DNA of 64,000 nucleotides, taken from NCBI RefSeq assembly GCF_014205255.1, contig NZ_JACHNE010000001.1, positions 806,001 through 870,000 on the forward strand. The letters run 5' to 3'. The notes below the pieces were generated by a model. It saw only the letters and a list, made by a program, of their open reading frames with translations. It had not been told where the DNA came from and did not search any database. The stretch is from Streptomyces caelestis (GTDB lineage: Bacteria; Actinomycetota; Actinomycetes; Streptomycetales; Streptomycetaceae). Below are positions 26,894 through 35,177 of this stretch, piece by piece. The translations under genes were made by a program, and so were the position numbers. The first letter of the stretch is position 1, and every line of letters starts with the position of its first letter.

Positions 26894-27118
26894 TCAGGTC
26901 ACCGCGATGTCCACGGACGGCCGCAGCTTCGCCGCCGCGGCCAGGGCCTCGTGCACCGGGTGGGTGGTGAAGGCCGCGAGCAGGGACGCGTCCGCCGGGT
27001 GGTCCGCGGCCGGGTAGACGATGTGCTCGTACGCGGCCTGGAAGCGCGGGCCCCAGCGGCGGGCGCCTGGGCGGGCCGTGCGGAAGCGCGAAGTTCCTTG
27101 CCGCGAAGGGTGCAGCCG
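26894..27118 (-). pseudogene. C-terminal remnant of an unidentified gene
   Basis: One frame gives a convincing protein tail: RWGPRFQAAYEHIVYPAADH, then PADASLLAAFTTHPVHEALA and AAKLRPSVDIAVT with a stop at 26894-26896. A different frame just upstream (VDFGCTLRGKELRAS) also looks coding, which suggests a frameshift near 27080. No start or recognisable domain remains and I cannot name the family. It abuts the SDR gene stop at 27133. Confidence 0.35.
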
Positions 27119-27132
27119 AAGTCCACGAACCG

Positions 27133-27891
27133 TCAGGCCGAGGAGCCGCTGTCGATGACCAGGTCGGCGCCGACCACCGCACCGGATGCGGGCGAGGCGA
27201 GATAGAGCGCCGCGGCCGCCACTTCTTCGGCCTCCGCGACCCGTCCGAGCGGGTTTTCCGTCTTCACCCGCTCGGCACGGTCGGCCTCGGTCTCGCCGGG
27301 CCGCAGCGACATGGGAGCGGCCGAGGCACCGGGGCTGACCGCGTTGATGCGGATGCCCTGGTGGATGTGGTCGAGAGCAGCGGCCCGGGTCAGCGCGGAG
27401 ACCGCCGCCTTCGAGGCGATGTACGCGGCGGCGTTCGGGATCCGCAGGTGTGCGCCCAGGTTGGAGGAGATGTTGACGATGGTGCCGCCGCCGTTGTCCT
27501 TCATGTGCGCGATCTCGTGCTTCATGGCCAGCCAGACGCCGGTGACATTGGTCCGCAGCACCGCGTCCCAGTCCTCCTCGCTCACCTCCCCGGCGGGCAC
27601 GGTGCCGCGGAGTATCCCGGCGTTGTTGACCGCGATGTCCAGCCCGCCGAAGCGGGTGACGCTCTCGCGTACGAGGTTCTGGAGCCGGCCGGAGTCGGTG
27701 ACATCGGTGGTGACGGCGGCGGCCGTGCCGCCGGCGGCCTCGATGAGACCGGCCGTCTCGTCCAGGGAGGCCGCGGTGCGTCCCGCGACGACCACGGATG
27801 CGCCCTCGGCGGCGAATGCGAGCGCGATCGCGCGGCCGAGGCCGGAGCCTGCGCCGGTGACGAGGGCGGTCTTGCCGGTGAAGCGGTTCAT
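27133..27891 (-). CDS. SDR-family oxidoreductase
   Basis: This is a 252-residue classical short-chain dehydrogenase/reductase. Motifs are TGAGSGLG (residues 12-19), NNAG, Ser in NISSNLG, and the Tyr/Lys pair in YIASK. The Ala-Gly-Arg-Thr after beta-2 (VVVAGRTAAS) points to NADP as cofactor. It ends with GADLVIDSGSSA, usual for the glucose-1-dehydrogenase-like group, but the substrate is not known. It is the last gene of a TetR-MFS-SDR cluster, 25 bp after the MFS stop, and is probably cotranscribed with it. Confidence 0.87.
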   Translation of the reverse strand: MNRFTGKTALVTGAGSGLGRAIALAFAAEGASVVVAGRTAASLDETAGLIEAAGGTAAAVTTDVTDSGRLQNLVRESVTRFGGLDIAVNNAGILRGTVPAGEVSEEDWDAVLRTNVTGVWLAMKHEIAHMKDNGGGTIVNISSNLGAHLRIPNAAAYIASKAAVSALTRAAALDHIHQGIRINAVSPGASAAPMSLRPGETEADRAERVKTENPLGRVAEAEEVAAAALYLASPASGAVVGADLVIDSGSSA

Positions 27892-27916
27892 TTCAGTGGC
27901 TCCCTTGTGCGATGGG

Positions 27917-29263
27917 TTACTTGATGCGGTGGTTCAGGAGTGCGACGGCGGCGAGAGCGGCCCCTGTTGCGGCCAGGGACGAGGCATCGCTGCCGAGCGT
28001 GAGCAGGATCGCGAACAGGACCGTCGGACCGGATTCCATCGCGGTGTTCAGCACGCCGCCCGCGAGCCCGGTCTGCTGCTGCGGCACCCCTTCAGTGGTG
28101 AGTACGGCGGCTCCTGCGAAGGAGACCGCCGTGCCGGCCGGCAGCAGCACGAGGCCCGGCAACAGTCCATATCCGTAGGGGATGTGTGCGTCGGTCCCGG
28201 TGAGCGCGAGGAGGGCGAGCCCGGCCGCGCCCGTACCGAGCCCGGCGGCCGCGACGGTTCGGGCCCCGTACCGGCCGATGAGAGGTCCTGCCGCGCGGCC
28301 CGAGGCGATCAGCGCAACAGCGAACGGTACGAACGCCGCCGAGGTCTGCAGCGGTGACCAGTCGCGCACCTGCTGGAGGTGGAGCGAGAGGACCACGAAG
28401 GTCATCGAGGTTCCGCAAGCGCTCAGTGCGATGGCCGCCAGGGCGAGGACTCGCCGCCGGTCGAGCAGGAAGCGGGGCGGCAGTAGCGGGTCGCGGGCGC
28501 GACGCTCGGCATACCGGAACGCGGCCAGCAGCGCGGCCCCGGCGAGCAGCGGCACGAGCACGCCGGCCGACGACCAGGGGTGGGTGTCGGTGACGACGAG
28601 CCCGTAGCTGGCGAGGGTGATCCCGGCGGTGGCGAGCGAAGCACCCGGCAGGTCGAGAGTCCTGCCCCGGCTCGGTGCGGTGTCCGGCAGTAGCCGGGGC
28701 GTGAGGGCGAGGGCGGCGAGGGCCACCGCAAGCGGTACGGCGAAGGTCCAACGCCAGGACGACAGTGCTGAGATGACACCGGAGAGCAGATTGCCCGCGG
28801 TCGCGCCGAGTACCGAAAGCCCGCCCCAGGTGGCCATCGCCCTGCCGTACGCGGCGGAGGAGGGGAAGGCGGCGCGCAGCACGGCCATGGCGGCGGGTGC
28901 GATCAGAGCCGCCCCCGCGCCCTGCGCGAAGCGCGCGGCGAGCAGAGCCCCGAAGCCGGGGGCAAGCGGGGCGACGGCCAGGGCGGCGGCGAAGAGGACA
29001 ATGCCTGCGGTGAGGGCGCGCCGCCCGCCGTAGCGGTCGGCTAGGCGCCCGCCGAAGAGCAGCAGTCCGGCGAAGGTCAATCCGTAGGCGGCGCTGAGCA
29101 GGATCAAGTCGGCGCGTTCCAGGCCGAATTCGCGCCCGATGGCGGGCAGCGGTACGGCGATCGAGGCAAGAGTGAAGATCAGCGTGGTCTGGACACTGCC
29201 AAGGAGGACGAAGGCGCACCGCTGCCGCATGGCGGTGACGCGGGCGGTGTTCGTGGCGGTCAC
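27917..29263 (-). CDS. MFS transporter (DHA2-type drug/metabolite exporter)
   Basis: This is a 448-residue integral membrane protein with about 13-14 hydrophobic helices. The MFS motif A between helices 2 and 3 reads GGRLADRYGGRRAL. The motif B region RFAQGAGAALIAPAAMAVL and the antiporter motif C (GNLLSGVISAL region) indicate an exporter. The GTG at 29263 has AGGGGGAG 3 bp upstream. A TetR-type operator at 29282-29291 lies just before that ribosome binding site. The upstream TetR gene is probably its repressor, and the downstream SDR may modify the same compound. The substrate is unknown. Confidence 0.88.
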   Translation of the reverse strand: MTATNTARVTAMRQRCAFVLLGSVQTTLIFTLASIAVPLPAIGREFGLERADLILLSAAYGLTFAGLLLFGGRLADRYGGRRALTAGIVLFAAALAVAPLAPGFGALLAARFAQGAGAALIAPAAMAVLRAAFPSSAAYGRAMATWGGLSVLGATAGNLLSGVISALSSWRWTFAVPLAVALAALALTPRLLPDTAPSRGRTLDLPGASLATAGITLASYGLVVTDTHPWSSAGVLVPLLAGAALLAAFRYAERRARDPLLPPRFLLDRRRVLALAAIALSACGTSMTFVVLSLHLQQVRDWSPLQTSAAFVPFAVALIASGRAAGPLIGRYGARTVAAAGLGTGAAGLALLALTGTDAHIPYGYGLLPGLVLLPAGTAVSFAGAAVLTTEGVPQQQTGLAGGVLNTAMESGPTVLFAILLTLGSDASSLAATGAALAAVALLNHRIK

Positions 29264-29281
29264 GTCTCCCCCTAATTTTTG

Positions 29282-29291
29282 ACCGATCGGT
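29282..29291. promoter_or_regulatory. TetR-type operator upstream of the MFS gene
   Basis: ACCGATCGGT is a perfect 10-bp palindrome set in the longer TTTGACCGATCGGTTCATTA, 19 bp upstream of the MFS GTG. A near-identical site occurs before the adjacent tetR gene. Both share TTGACCGATCG(G/T)T, so one regulator probably binds both. Confidence 0.65.
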
Positions 29292-29341
29292 TCATTATTC
29301 GGGTACGCCGAAGGAAGCCCAGTGGGTTGTGGTGCCTGTCT

Positions 29342-29938
29342 TCAGTCCAGCAGGGCCAGCGCCTGCTCGGCCGCGTCCCGCACCCGGGCGGGATCATTCG
29401 ACGCCTTGCCGACGACGCGCAGGCCCTGCAGCAGGACGAACAGCATGCGAGCCAGCGCGCGCGGATCACGGTCCGCGGGCAGCTCACCCTGGGCCTGGGC
29501 GCGTACGAGCGCGGAGTGCAGCGGGGTCTCGACGTGCTCCCAGCTGATCTCGACCCGGCGGGCCGCCGCGGGGTCGTGCGGGGCCAGCTCGGCTGCGGTA
29601 TTGGTGACGAAGCAGCCGTTCAGCCGGTCCTCCGGGGATGCGGCCTCCGCGGCGAAGCGGCGCACCACCGCCCGCACCGCGGGCAGGGCGGGGCCCGGCT
29701 GCGACAGCTCGGCCAGGAGAAACGGGTCGCGCATCTCGGCGTACCGGTCCATGGCCTTCAGGTACAGCTCGTGCTTGCTGCCGAAGGTCGCGTAGATGCT
29801 GGCGCGGCCGATGCCGAGGTGCTCGACGAGGTCCCTCATCGACGTCGCTTCATAGCCGCGCCGCCAGAACAGCTCAAGGGCCGACTGGAGCGCGGCGTCC
29901 GGATCGAATTCCTTGGTCCTGGCCACATCGGAGACCAT
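29342..29938 (-). CDS. TetR-family transcriptional regulator
   Basis: This is a 198-residue regulator. The helix-turn-helix is ALQSALELFWRRGYEATSMR, then GRASIYATFGSKHELY. The C-terminal ligand domain has GCFVTNTAAE, typical of the AcrR/NemR-like group. The ATG at 29938 gives MVSDVARTKEFDP; a GTG at 29926 (VARTKEFDP) matches the usual N-terminus and is a good alternative. It is transcribed first in a same-strand cluster with the MFS and SDR genes. Matching operators before it and before the MFS gene suggest autorepression and control of the exporter. Confidence 0.88.
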   Translation of the reverse strand: MVSDVARTKEFDPDAALQSALELFWRRGYEATSMRDLVEHLGIGRASIYATFGSKHELYLKAMDRYAEMRDPFLLAELSQPGPALPAVRAVVRRFAAEAASPEDRLNGCFVTNTAAELAPHDPAAARRVEISWEHVETPLHSALVRAQAQGELPADRDPRALARMLFVLLQGLRVVGKASNDPARVRDAAEQALALLD

Positions 29939-29950
29939 AGGCGCATCCAG

Positions 29951-29960
29951 AACGATCGGT
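29951..29960. promoter_or_regulatory. TetR-type operator upstream of the tetR gene
   Basis: AACGATCGGT sits within GAACGATCGGTCAAATAA, 12 bp upstream of the tetR start. It differs by one base from the perfect ACCGATCGGT palindrome found before the MFS gene, and the flanking TTGA/TCAA is shared. It is a probable autoregulatory site. Confidence 0.6.
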
Positions 29961-30188
29961 CAAATAACTGTGAGGGTGTGCTCGCTTTGTTACGGAAGGG
30001 AGTTGAGTGAAGCCATCAGTCACCTCGCCCCGTAACTCCGCGGCCGACCACGCGCCGGCAGGACCGTCCACCGGAGGTCCGGCACATGGCGTACGACGTC
30101 GGTGACCAGCTCCCCTCACGCCCGGCTCTCTTTTCGCTGCTGCTCCTCTCATGGGAGGACGCGCTCTCGGCGAGGCCTTCGGCACTGC

Positions 30189-31430
30189 TTAGGTGAGCGC
30201 CCCGAGCGGATCGTCCAGTACCGGCTGCCATGCCAGCTCGGCGGCGCCGACCAGGCTGTTGTGGTCGAGGGTGCAGGCCAGGATGGGGACGCCGCCGCTC
30301 TGGCCCCACAGGCTGCGGTCGGCCACGACGGCACGGAGCCGGTCGGGGTCGGCGTCCAGGAGGGTGCGGTGCAGGCCGCCGAGGATGATGCGGTCGGGGT
30401 TGAGGATGTTGACGAGACCGGCGAGTCCGAGGCCGAGCCGGTCGATGAGGGCCTCGGTGGCGGTGCGGACACCCGGGTCGTCGTAGTGGTGGCGGATCAG
30501 GTCGATGGACTGCTGGAGCAGGGACACCTCGGGACCCGGTTCGCGTCCCGCCGCCGTGAGGAAGGCCAGCGGGTCGGTCTCCACGTCCAGGCAGCCGCGG
30601 CTGCCGCAGTGGCAGGGGCGGCCCTCGGGGTGCACGGTGAGATGGCCGACTTCCAGCGCCAGGCCCGAACTGCCCCGGTGGAGGCGGCCGTCGAGGACGA
30701 GCGCACCGCCGACACCCCGGTGGCCGGTGGCCACGCACAGCAGGTCCCGGGCGCCGCGTCCGGCGCCGTGCCGGTGCTCGGCGAGCGCGGCGAGGTTGAC
30801 GTCGTTCGCGGCGAACGCGGGTCCGTCGAGGCCGGCCGCGCGCACCTGCTCGGCGAAGATGTCCCGGACGGGAGCGCCCGCGGGCCAGGCCAGGTGCAGC
30901 GGGTTCAGTGCCAGGCCCTCGGGTTCGGCGACCGCGGAGGGGACGGCCAGTCCCGCGCCCACGCATCGCCGCCCCGTCTCCCGCAGCAGCTCGGCGCCCG
31001 CGGTGACGACGGAGGCGAGCACCTTCGCCGGGTCGGCGTCGACGGCCTCGCAGCCGGGCGCGGTGGCGACGATCCGGCCGCCCAGCCCGACCAGCGCCGC
31101 CCGGAAGCCGTCGGCGTGCACCTGCGCGGCGAGCGCGACGGGGCCGTCCTCGGCGACGGACAGGCGGTGCGAGGGCCTGCCCTGCGAACCCGCTGCCGCC
31201 CCGGGCCGGGCGTCGACCCGGATCAGGCCGAGGGCCTCCAGTTCGGCGGCGACCGCTCCCGCCGTCGCGCGGGTCACCCCGAGTTCGGCGGTGAGCACGG
31301 CCCGGGTCGGCGCGCGTCCGGTGTGCACGAGCTCCAGCGCGGGTCCGAGCGCTCCGCGCCCCCGGTCCAGCCGCGTCCTCGTCGAGGTGCTCCCATCCCC
31401 CGCCGGCCGGGGGTCCGCCTTCCCGCTCAT
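30189..31430 (-). CDS. ROK-family transcriptional repressor (XylR/NagC type)
   Basis: This is a 413-residue protein. The N-terminal winged helix-turn-helix (about 35-85) has APTRAVLTAELGVTRATAGA. A ROK sugar-kinase-like domain follows, with the zinc-binding CHCGSRGCLDVETD at about 270 and the glycine-rich GHRGVGGALVLDGRLHRGSS. The phosphate loop expected in true kinases (DxGGT) is degraded to AAQVHADGF, so it is a regulator rather than a kinase. The inducer sugar is unknown and no sugar transporter is next to it. An Arg/Pro-rich N-terminal extension of about 25 residues may be untranslated. Confidence 0.86.
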   Translation of the reverse strand: MSGKADPRPAGDGSTSTRTRLDRGRGALGPALELVHTGRAPTRAVLTAELGVTRATAGAVAAELEALGLIRVDARPGAAAGSQGRPSHRLSVAEDGPVALAAQVHADGFRAALVGLGGRIVATAPGCEAVDADPAKVLASVVTAGAELLRETGRRCVGAGLAVPSAVAEPEGLALNPLHLAWPAGAPVRDIFAEQVRAAGLDGPAFAANDVNLAALAEHRHGAGRGARDLLCVATGHRGVGGALVLDGRLHRGSSGLALEVGHLTVHPEGRPCHCGSRGCLDVETDPLAFLTAAGREPGPEVSLLQQSIDLIRHHYDDPGVRTATEALIDRLGLGLAGLVNILNPDRIILGGLHRTLLDADPDRLRAVVADRSLWGQSGGVPILACTLDHNSLVGAAELAWQPVLDDPLGALT

Positions 31431-31466
31431 GAGGGCGAGTCTCCCATGATCCGTAGGGCCCGCGGC

Positions 31467-32108
31467 CTACAGGCCGCTGACCCGGAGCGTGATGTTGAGG
31501 CGTCCGGTCAGGCCCAGTCCGGGCGGTGCCGTGCCCCCGTGTACCCGGGGGACCCCGTGGTAGGCGAGCCGGGACGGGCCGCCGAAGACGAACAGGTCGC
31601 CGCTGCGCAGCTCGATGTCGGTCCAGGGCCGGGTGCGGGTCTCGGTGTTGCCGAAGCGGAACACGCAGGTGTCCCCGAGGCTCAGCGACACCACCGGCGC
31701 GTCCGACTTCTCGTCGCTGTCGCGGTGCATGCCCATCCGGGCGTCGGCGTCGTAGAAGTTGACGAGGGCGATGTCGTACGCCGGCGCCGGTCCCCCGAGC
31801 GTGTCCCGCACCGCCCGGCGGCCCAGCTCCCCCAGCCAGTCGGGGAACGGCTTCACCGGGGCGCCGTCGCCGTCGACGACCGTACGGGCGTAGGCGTAGG
31901 GGTACCAGTGCCAGCCGAGACAGACCTGCCGGGCGGTCATGGTGCCGCCGCCGGGAGTGCGGACCGTGCGCAGCCCGGCGGGTGGGCGCGCCCACGCGCG
32001 ACAGGCCTCCAGCAGCTCGCGCTGGCGCTCGGCGTCCAGCCAGTCCGGCACGTGCGCCGCGCCCGGCGCCACCTGCGCGTGAGCTCGGGGAAACAGTTCG
32101 CCGTCCAT
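31467..32108 (-). CDS. alkB: AlkB-family DNA dealkylation dioxygenase
   Basis: This is a 213-residue Fe(II)/2-oxoglutarate dioxygenase that repairs alkylated bases by oxidative demethylation. Iron ligands are the HxD in MGMHRDSDE and the distal His in RLAYHGV. The 2-oxoglutarate-binding Arg lies in the C-terminal RLNITLRVSG, and the NFYDADARMG segment matches the AlkB NxYxxxxxxG motif. The ATG at 32108 was chosen because GGGGAGG precedes it by 9 bp; an ATG at 32117 would overlap that site. It is divergent from the RlmG-like gene across 56 bp. Confidence 0.88.
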   Translation of the reverse strand: MDGELFPRAHAQVAPGAAHVPDWLDAERQRELLEACRAWARPPAGLRTVRTPGGGTMTARQVCLGWHWYPYAYARTVVDGDGAPVKPFPDWLGELGRRAVRDTLGGPAPAYDIALVNFYDADARMGMHRDSDEKSDAPVVSLSLGDTCVFRFGNTETRTRPWTDIELRSGDLFVFGGPSRLAYHGVPRVHGGTAPPGLGLTGRLNITLRVSGL

Positions 32109-32164
32109 GCCTCCCATCCTCCCCGACCTGGCCTGAACTGCGGCTCGGCTAGCCTGGACGCACG

Positions 32165-33310
32165 ATGAACGACCGTATGACGACGCCCTGGGGCGAGCTC
32201 GCGCTGACCCGTTTCCCCGAGGACCCGCGCGACAGGCTGCGTGCCTGGGACGCCTCCGACGAGTACCTGCTGAGGTATCTGGCGCAGGAGGGGGTCCCGC
32301 TGTCGGGCACGGTCGTGGTCGTCGGGGACCGCTGGGGTGCCCTGGTCACGGCGCTCGCGGAGCACCGGCCGACGCAGATCACGGATTCCCACCTGACCCA
32401 GGAGGCGACCCGGGCCAATCTCGCGCGGCACGGCGTCGAGCCCGGCGCGGTCCGGCTGCTCAGCACGCAGGACCCGCCGCCCGGCCGGGTCGACGTTCTC
32501 CTCGTGCGGGTGCCGAAGAGTCTGGCGCTGCTGGAGGACCAGTTGCTGCGGCTGGCGCCGGGGGTGCACGCGGGGACGGTCGTCGTGGGCACGGGCATGG
32601 TGAAGGAGATCCACACCTCGACGCTGCGGCTGTTCGAGCGGATCCTCGGCCCGACCCGCACCTCGCTCGCCGAGAAGAAGGCCCGGCTGATCTTCTGCAC
32701 GCCGGATCCCGCGCTGGAGCGGCCCGCCAGTCCGTGGCCGTACGTCTACACGCTCCCGGACGGCATCGGGCCGGCGTCGGGGCGCACCGTCGTGAACCAC
32801 GCGGGTGTCTTCTGCGCCGACCGGCTCGACATCGGCACGCGGTTCTTCCTGGAGCATCTGCCGGGCGGCGGGGGCGGCCGGCGGGTGGTGGACCTGGGGT
32901 GCGGCAACGGCGTGGTCGGGACGGCGGTGGCGCTGGCCGACCCGGCGGCCGAGGTGCTGTTCGTGGACGAGTCGTTCCAGGCCGTGGCCTCGGCGGAGGC
33001 CACGTACAAGGCGAACGGCGTGGCGGGGCACGCCGAGTTCCGGGTCGGTGACGGGCTGGCGGGCGTGCCGTCCGGCAGTGTCGACCTGGTCCTGAACAAC
33101 CCGCCGTTCCACTCCCATCAGGCGACGACGGACGCCACGGCCTGGCGGATGTTCACCGGGGCGCGGCGTGCGCTGCGGCCGGGGGGCGAGCTGTGGGTGA
33201 TCGGCAACCGGCATCTGGGCTACCACGTGAAGCTGCGCAAGCTGTTCGGCAACAGCAGGCTCGTGGCGAGCGACCCGAAGTTCGTGGTGCTGAAGGCCGT
33301 CAAGCGGTAG
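32165..33310 (+). CDS. rlmG: RlmG/RsmC-type rRNA guanine N2-methyltransferase
   Basis: This is a 381-residue protein with two Rossmann-like halves, as in RlmG and RsmC. The N-terminal half (about 15-190) is a degenerate methyltransferase fold. The C-terminal half binds SAM through VVDLGCGNGVVGTAVAL (about 240) and has the catalytic NNPPFHSHQATTDATAWRMF at about 311. The asparagine-pro-pro-phe motif is that of N2-guanine methyltransferases, and the sequence after it matches RlmG (23S rRNA G1835 in E. coli) better than RsmC. Its 3' end overlaps the convergent aldolase gene by 11 bp. Confidence 0.82.
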   Translation: MNDRMTTPWGELALTRFPEDPRDRLRAWDASDEYLLRYLAQEGVPLSGTVVVVGDRWGALVTALAEHRPTQITDSHLTQEATRANLARHGVEPGAVRLLSTQDPPPGRVDVLLVRVPKSLALLEDQLLRLAPGVHAGTVVVGTGMVKEIHTSTLRLFERILGPTRTSLAEKKARLIFCTPDPALERPASPWPYVYTLPDGIGPASGRTVVNHAGVFCADRLDIGTRFFLEHLPGGGGGRRVVDLGCGNGVVGTAVALADPAAEVLFVDESFQAVASAEATYKANGVAGHAEFRVGDGLAGVPSGSVDLVLNNPPFHSHQATTDATAWRMFTGARRALRPGGELWVIGNRHLGYHVKLRKLFGNSRLVASDPKFVVLKAVKR

Positions 33311-34160
33311 CCGCGCCGAGGGTCCGGAGGGTCCTGGCCACCGCCTGGGTCATGGCCTCCCGCGCCACCGTCAGGTAGCCACGCGGGTCGACCGCTTCGG
33401 GGCGGTCGGCGAGGAAGTCGCGGATCGCGCGGGTCAGTGCGATGTTCAGGGCCGTGCCGATGTTGACCTTGGCGATGCCGCCCGCGACCGCCGCCGTGAG
33501 TTCGCCGTCCGGGACGCCGGACGAGCCGTGCAGGACCAGCGGCACGTCCAGGGTGCTCGACAGGCGCTTGAGCAGGGCATGGTCGAGGGTGGCGGTGCGG
33601 GTGGTCATGGCGTGGGTGCTGCCGATGGCGACGGCCAGGGCGTCCACGCCCGAGTCGGCGACGAAGGCCCGGGCCTCGTCGGGGTCGGTGCGGGCGCCCG
33701 GGGTGTGGGCGTCCAGCGGGGGCCTGCCGTTCTTGCCGCCGATCTGTCCCAGCTCCGCCTCGATCCAGAGCCCTTGGGCATGGGCCCAGTCGACCGCCGC
33801 CCGGGTCGCGGCGAGGTTCTCCACGTAGGGCAGCCGGGCCGCGTCGTACATCACGGAGCTGAAGCCGGCCTCCGCGGCCTGGTGCAGCAGGGTCTCGCTC
33901 TGCACGTGGTCGAGGTGCAACGCAACCGGTACGGCGGCCCGTTCGGCCGCTGCGACGGCCGCGCGGGCGAGCGGGAGCAGTTGTCCGCCGCGGAACCTGA
34001 CCGCGTTCTCACTGACCTGGAGCACGACGGGGGCGGGCGCGGACTCGGCGCCCGTGATGACGGCCTCGACGTGCTCCAGTGTGATGACGTTGAAGGAGGC
34101 GACGGCCGAACGCGCGGCGGCCGCGCGGGTGATGAGCTCGCCGGTGGTGGTGAGGGGCAC
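33300..34160 (-). CDS. Class II ketose-bisphosphate aldolase (GatY/KbaY/FbaA family)
   Basis: This is a 286-residue zinc aldolase. The zinc and catalytic residues are in VALHLDHVQSE (about 80), the EAELGQIGG turn, and HGSSGVPDGELTAAVAGGIA followed by KVNIGTALN. This fits tagatose-1,6-bisphosphate or fructose-1,6-bisphosphate aldolase. It lies 13 bp downstream of the SIS-domain isomerase on the same strand. With the divergent DeoR-type regulator this resembles an aga/gat module for amino-sugar or tagatose use. The exact substrate is inferred from context. Confidence 0.85.
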   Translation of the reverse strand: MPLTTTGELITRAAAARSAVASFNVITLEHVEAVITGAESAPAPVVLQVSENAVRFRGGQLLPLARAAVAAAERAAVPVALHLDHVQSETLLHQAAEAGFSSVMYDAARLPYVENLAATRAAVDWAHAQGLWIEAELGQIGGKNGRPPLDAHTPGARTDPDEARAFVADSGVDALAVAIGSTHAMTTRTATLDHALLKRLSSTLDVPLVLHGSSGVPDGELTAAVAGGIAKVNIGTALNIALTRAIRDFLADRPEAVDPRGYLTVAREAMTQAVARTLRTLGAATA

Positions 34161-34173
34161 GGTGCCTCCGAGG

Positions 34174-35055
34174 TCAGTGGGCGAGGATCACCGAGCGGGT
34201 GAGGTGGCGCGGCTGGTCCGGGTCGAGGCCGCGTGCTGTGGCGACGGCGACCGCGAGGCGCTGGGCACGGACGAGTTCGGCGAGCGGGTCCAGAGCTCCG
34301 GCGATCCACAACGCGCCCGTGTCGCGCACCTGTTCGGCAAGTCCGTCCGGCGCGTCCCCGAACATCCAGGTCGCGGTGCCGCTCGTGGTGACGCTGATGG
34401 GCCCGTGCCGGTACTCCATCGCCGGGTAGGCCTCCGCCCAGGACAGCGACGCCTCGCGCATCTTCAGCCCGGCCTCGTGGGCCAGGCCGACGGTCCAGCC
34501 GCGTCCCAGGAAGGTGAACTCGGCACAGTCCACCAGGCCTTCGGGCAGTGGTTCCGCCAGGGCCGTGTGCGCGTCGGTGACGGCGGTGCCGGGGTGGAGC
34601 CCCAGGTGGGCGCGGAGCAGGGTGAGGGCCGTGGTGGCGAAGCGGGTCTGTACGACGGAGCGTTCGTCCGCGAAGTCGAGGACCGCGAGGTCGTCGGCGG
34701 CCGTCCTCACGGGCGTGTCCGGGCCGGCGGTGATCGCGGTGGTGCGGGTACGGCCCTTCAGTCTGCCGAGCAGGTCGAGGACCTCGGTCGTGGTGCCGGA
34801 GCGGGTGAGGGCGACGACCCGGTCGTAGGCGCGGCCGTACGGGAACTCCGAGGCGGCGAACGCGTCGGTCTCGCCCTGGCCGCCGCCCTCGCGCAGGGCC
34901 GCGGCGGCCTGCGCCATGAAGTACGAGGTGCCGCACCCGACGATCGCGACCCGCTCCCCCGGCGCCGGCAGCACCTCCGCGTACCCGGCCGCCTGTGACG
35001 CGGCACGGGCCCAGCACTCGGGCTGGCTGCTCAGCTCGTCCTCGACATGCGTCAT
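34174..35055 (-). CDS. SIS-domain sugar isomerase/deaminase (AgaS-like)
   Basis: This is a 293-residue protein with two SIS domains. The first has VAIVGCGTSYFMAQAAAA and VVALTRSGTTTEVLDLL, the phosphosugar-binding SGTT loop. The second is marked by FLGRGWTVGLAHEAGLKMRE and YPAMEYRHGPISV, the latter matching AgaS/GlmS-like isomerases. It is a probable galactosamine- or tagatosamine-6-phosphate deaminase/isomerase. GGAGGG precedes the ATG by 6 bp. It is the first gene of an operon with the class II aldolase and is divergent from a DeoR-type regulator. Confidence 0.83.
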   Translation of the reverse strand: MTHVEDELSSQPECWARAASQAAGYAEVLPAPGERVAIVGCGTSYFMAQAAAALREGGGQGETDAFAASEFPYGRAYDRVVALTRSGTTTEVLDLLGRLKGRTRTTAITAGPDTPVRTAADDLAVLDFADERSVVQTRFATTALTLLRAHLGLHPGTAVTDAHTALAEPLPEGLVDCAEFTFLGRGWTVGLAHEAGLKMREASLSWAEAYPAMEYRHGPISVTTSGTATWMFGDAPDGLAEQVRDTGALWIAGALDPLAELVRAQRLAVAVATARGLDPDQPRHLTRSVILAH

Positions 35056-35099
35056 GCCGCACCCTCCGTTCTGATTGTTCCTGCAAGATATCGCCAGCT

Positions 35100-35118
35100 T
35101 TCGAGCATCTTCAAGCAT
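35100..35118. promoter_or_regulatory. 9-bp direct repeats, probable DeoR-type operator
   Basis: TTCGAGCAT (35100-35108) and TTCAAGCAT (35110-35118) are near-identical repeats spaced one helical turn apart, in the 122-bp divergent promoter region between the SIS isomerase gene and the DeoR regulator. Direct repeats of this spacing are usual for DeoR-family binding. Their link to this regulator is inferred. Confidence 0.45.
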
Positions 35119-35177
35119 TCGGGCGGATCGTGTGCGTTAGGGTCGCGCCGGAGATCGAAGAAGAGGTGGAGGTGCGG

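Noticed and set aside
30020..30115. Minus-strand tail GELVTDVVRHVPDLRWTVLP that looks partly coding
   Set aside because: Only about 30 codons with an immediate upstream in-frame stop; no family recognised.
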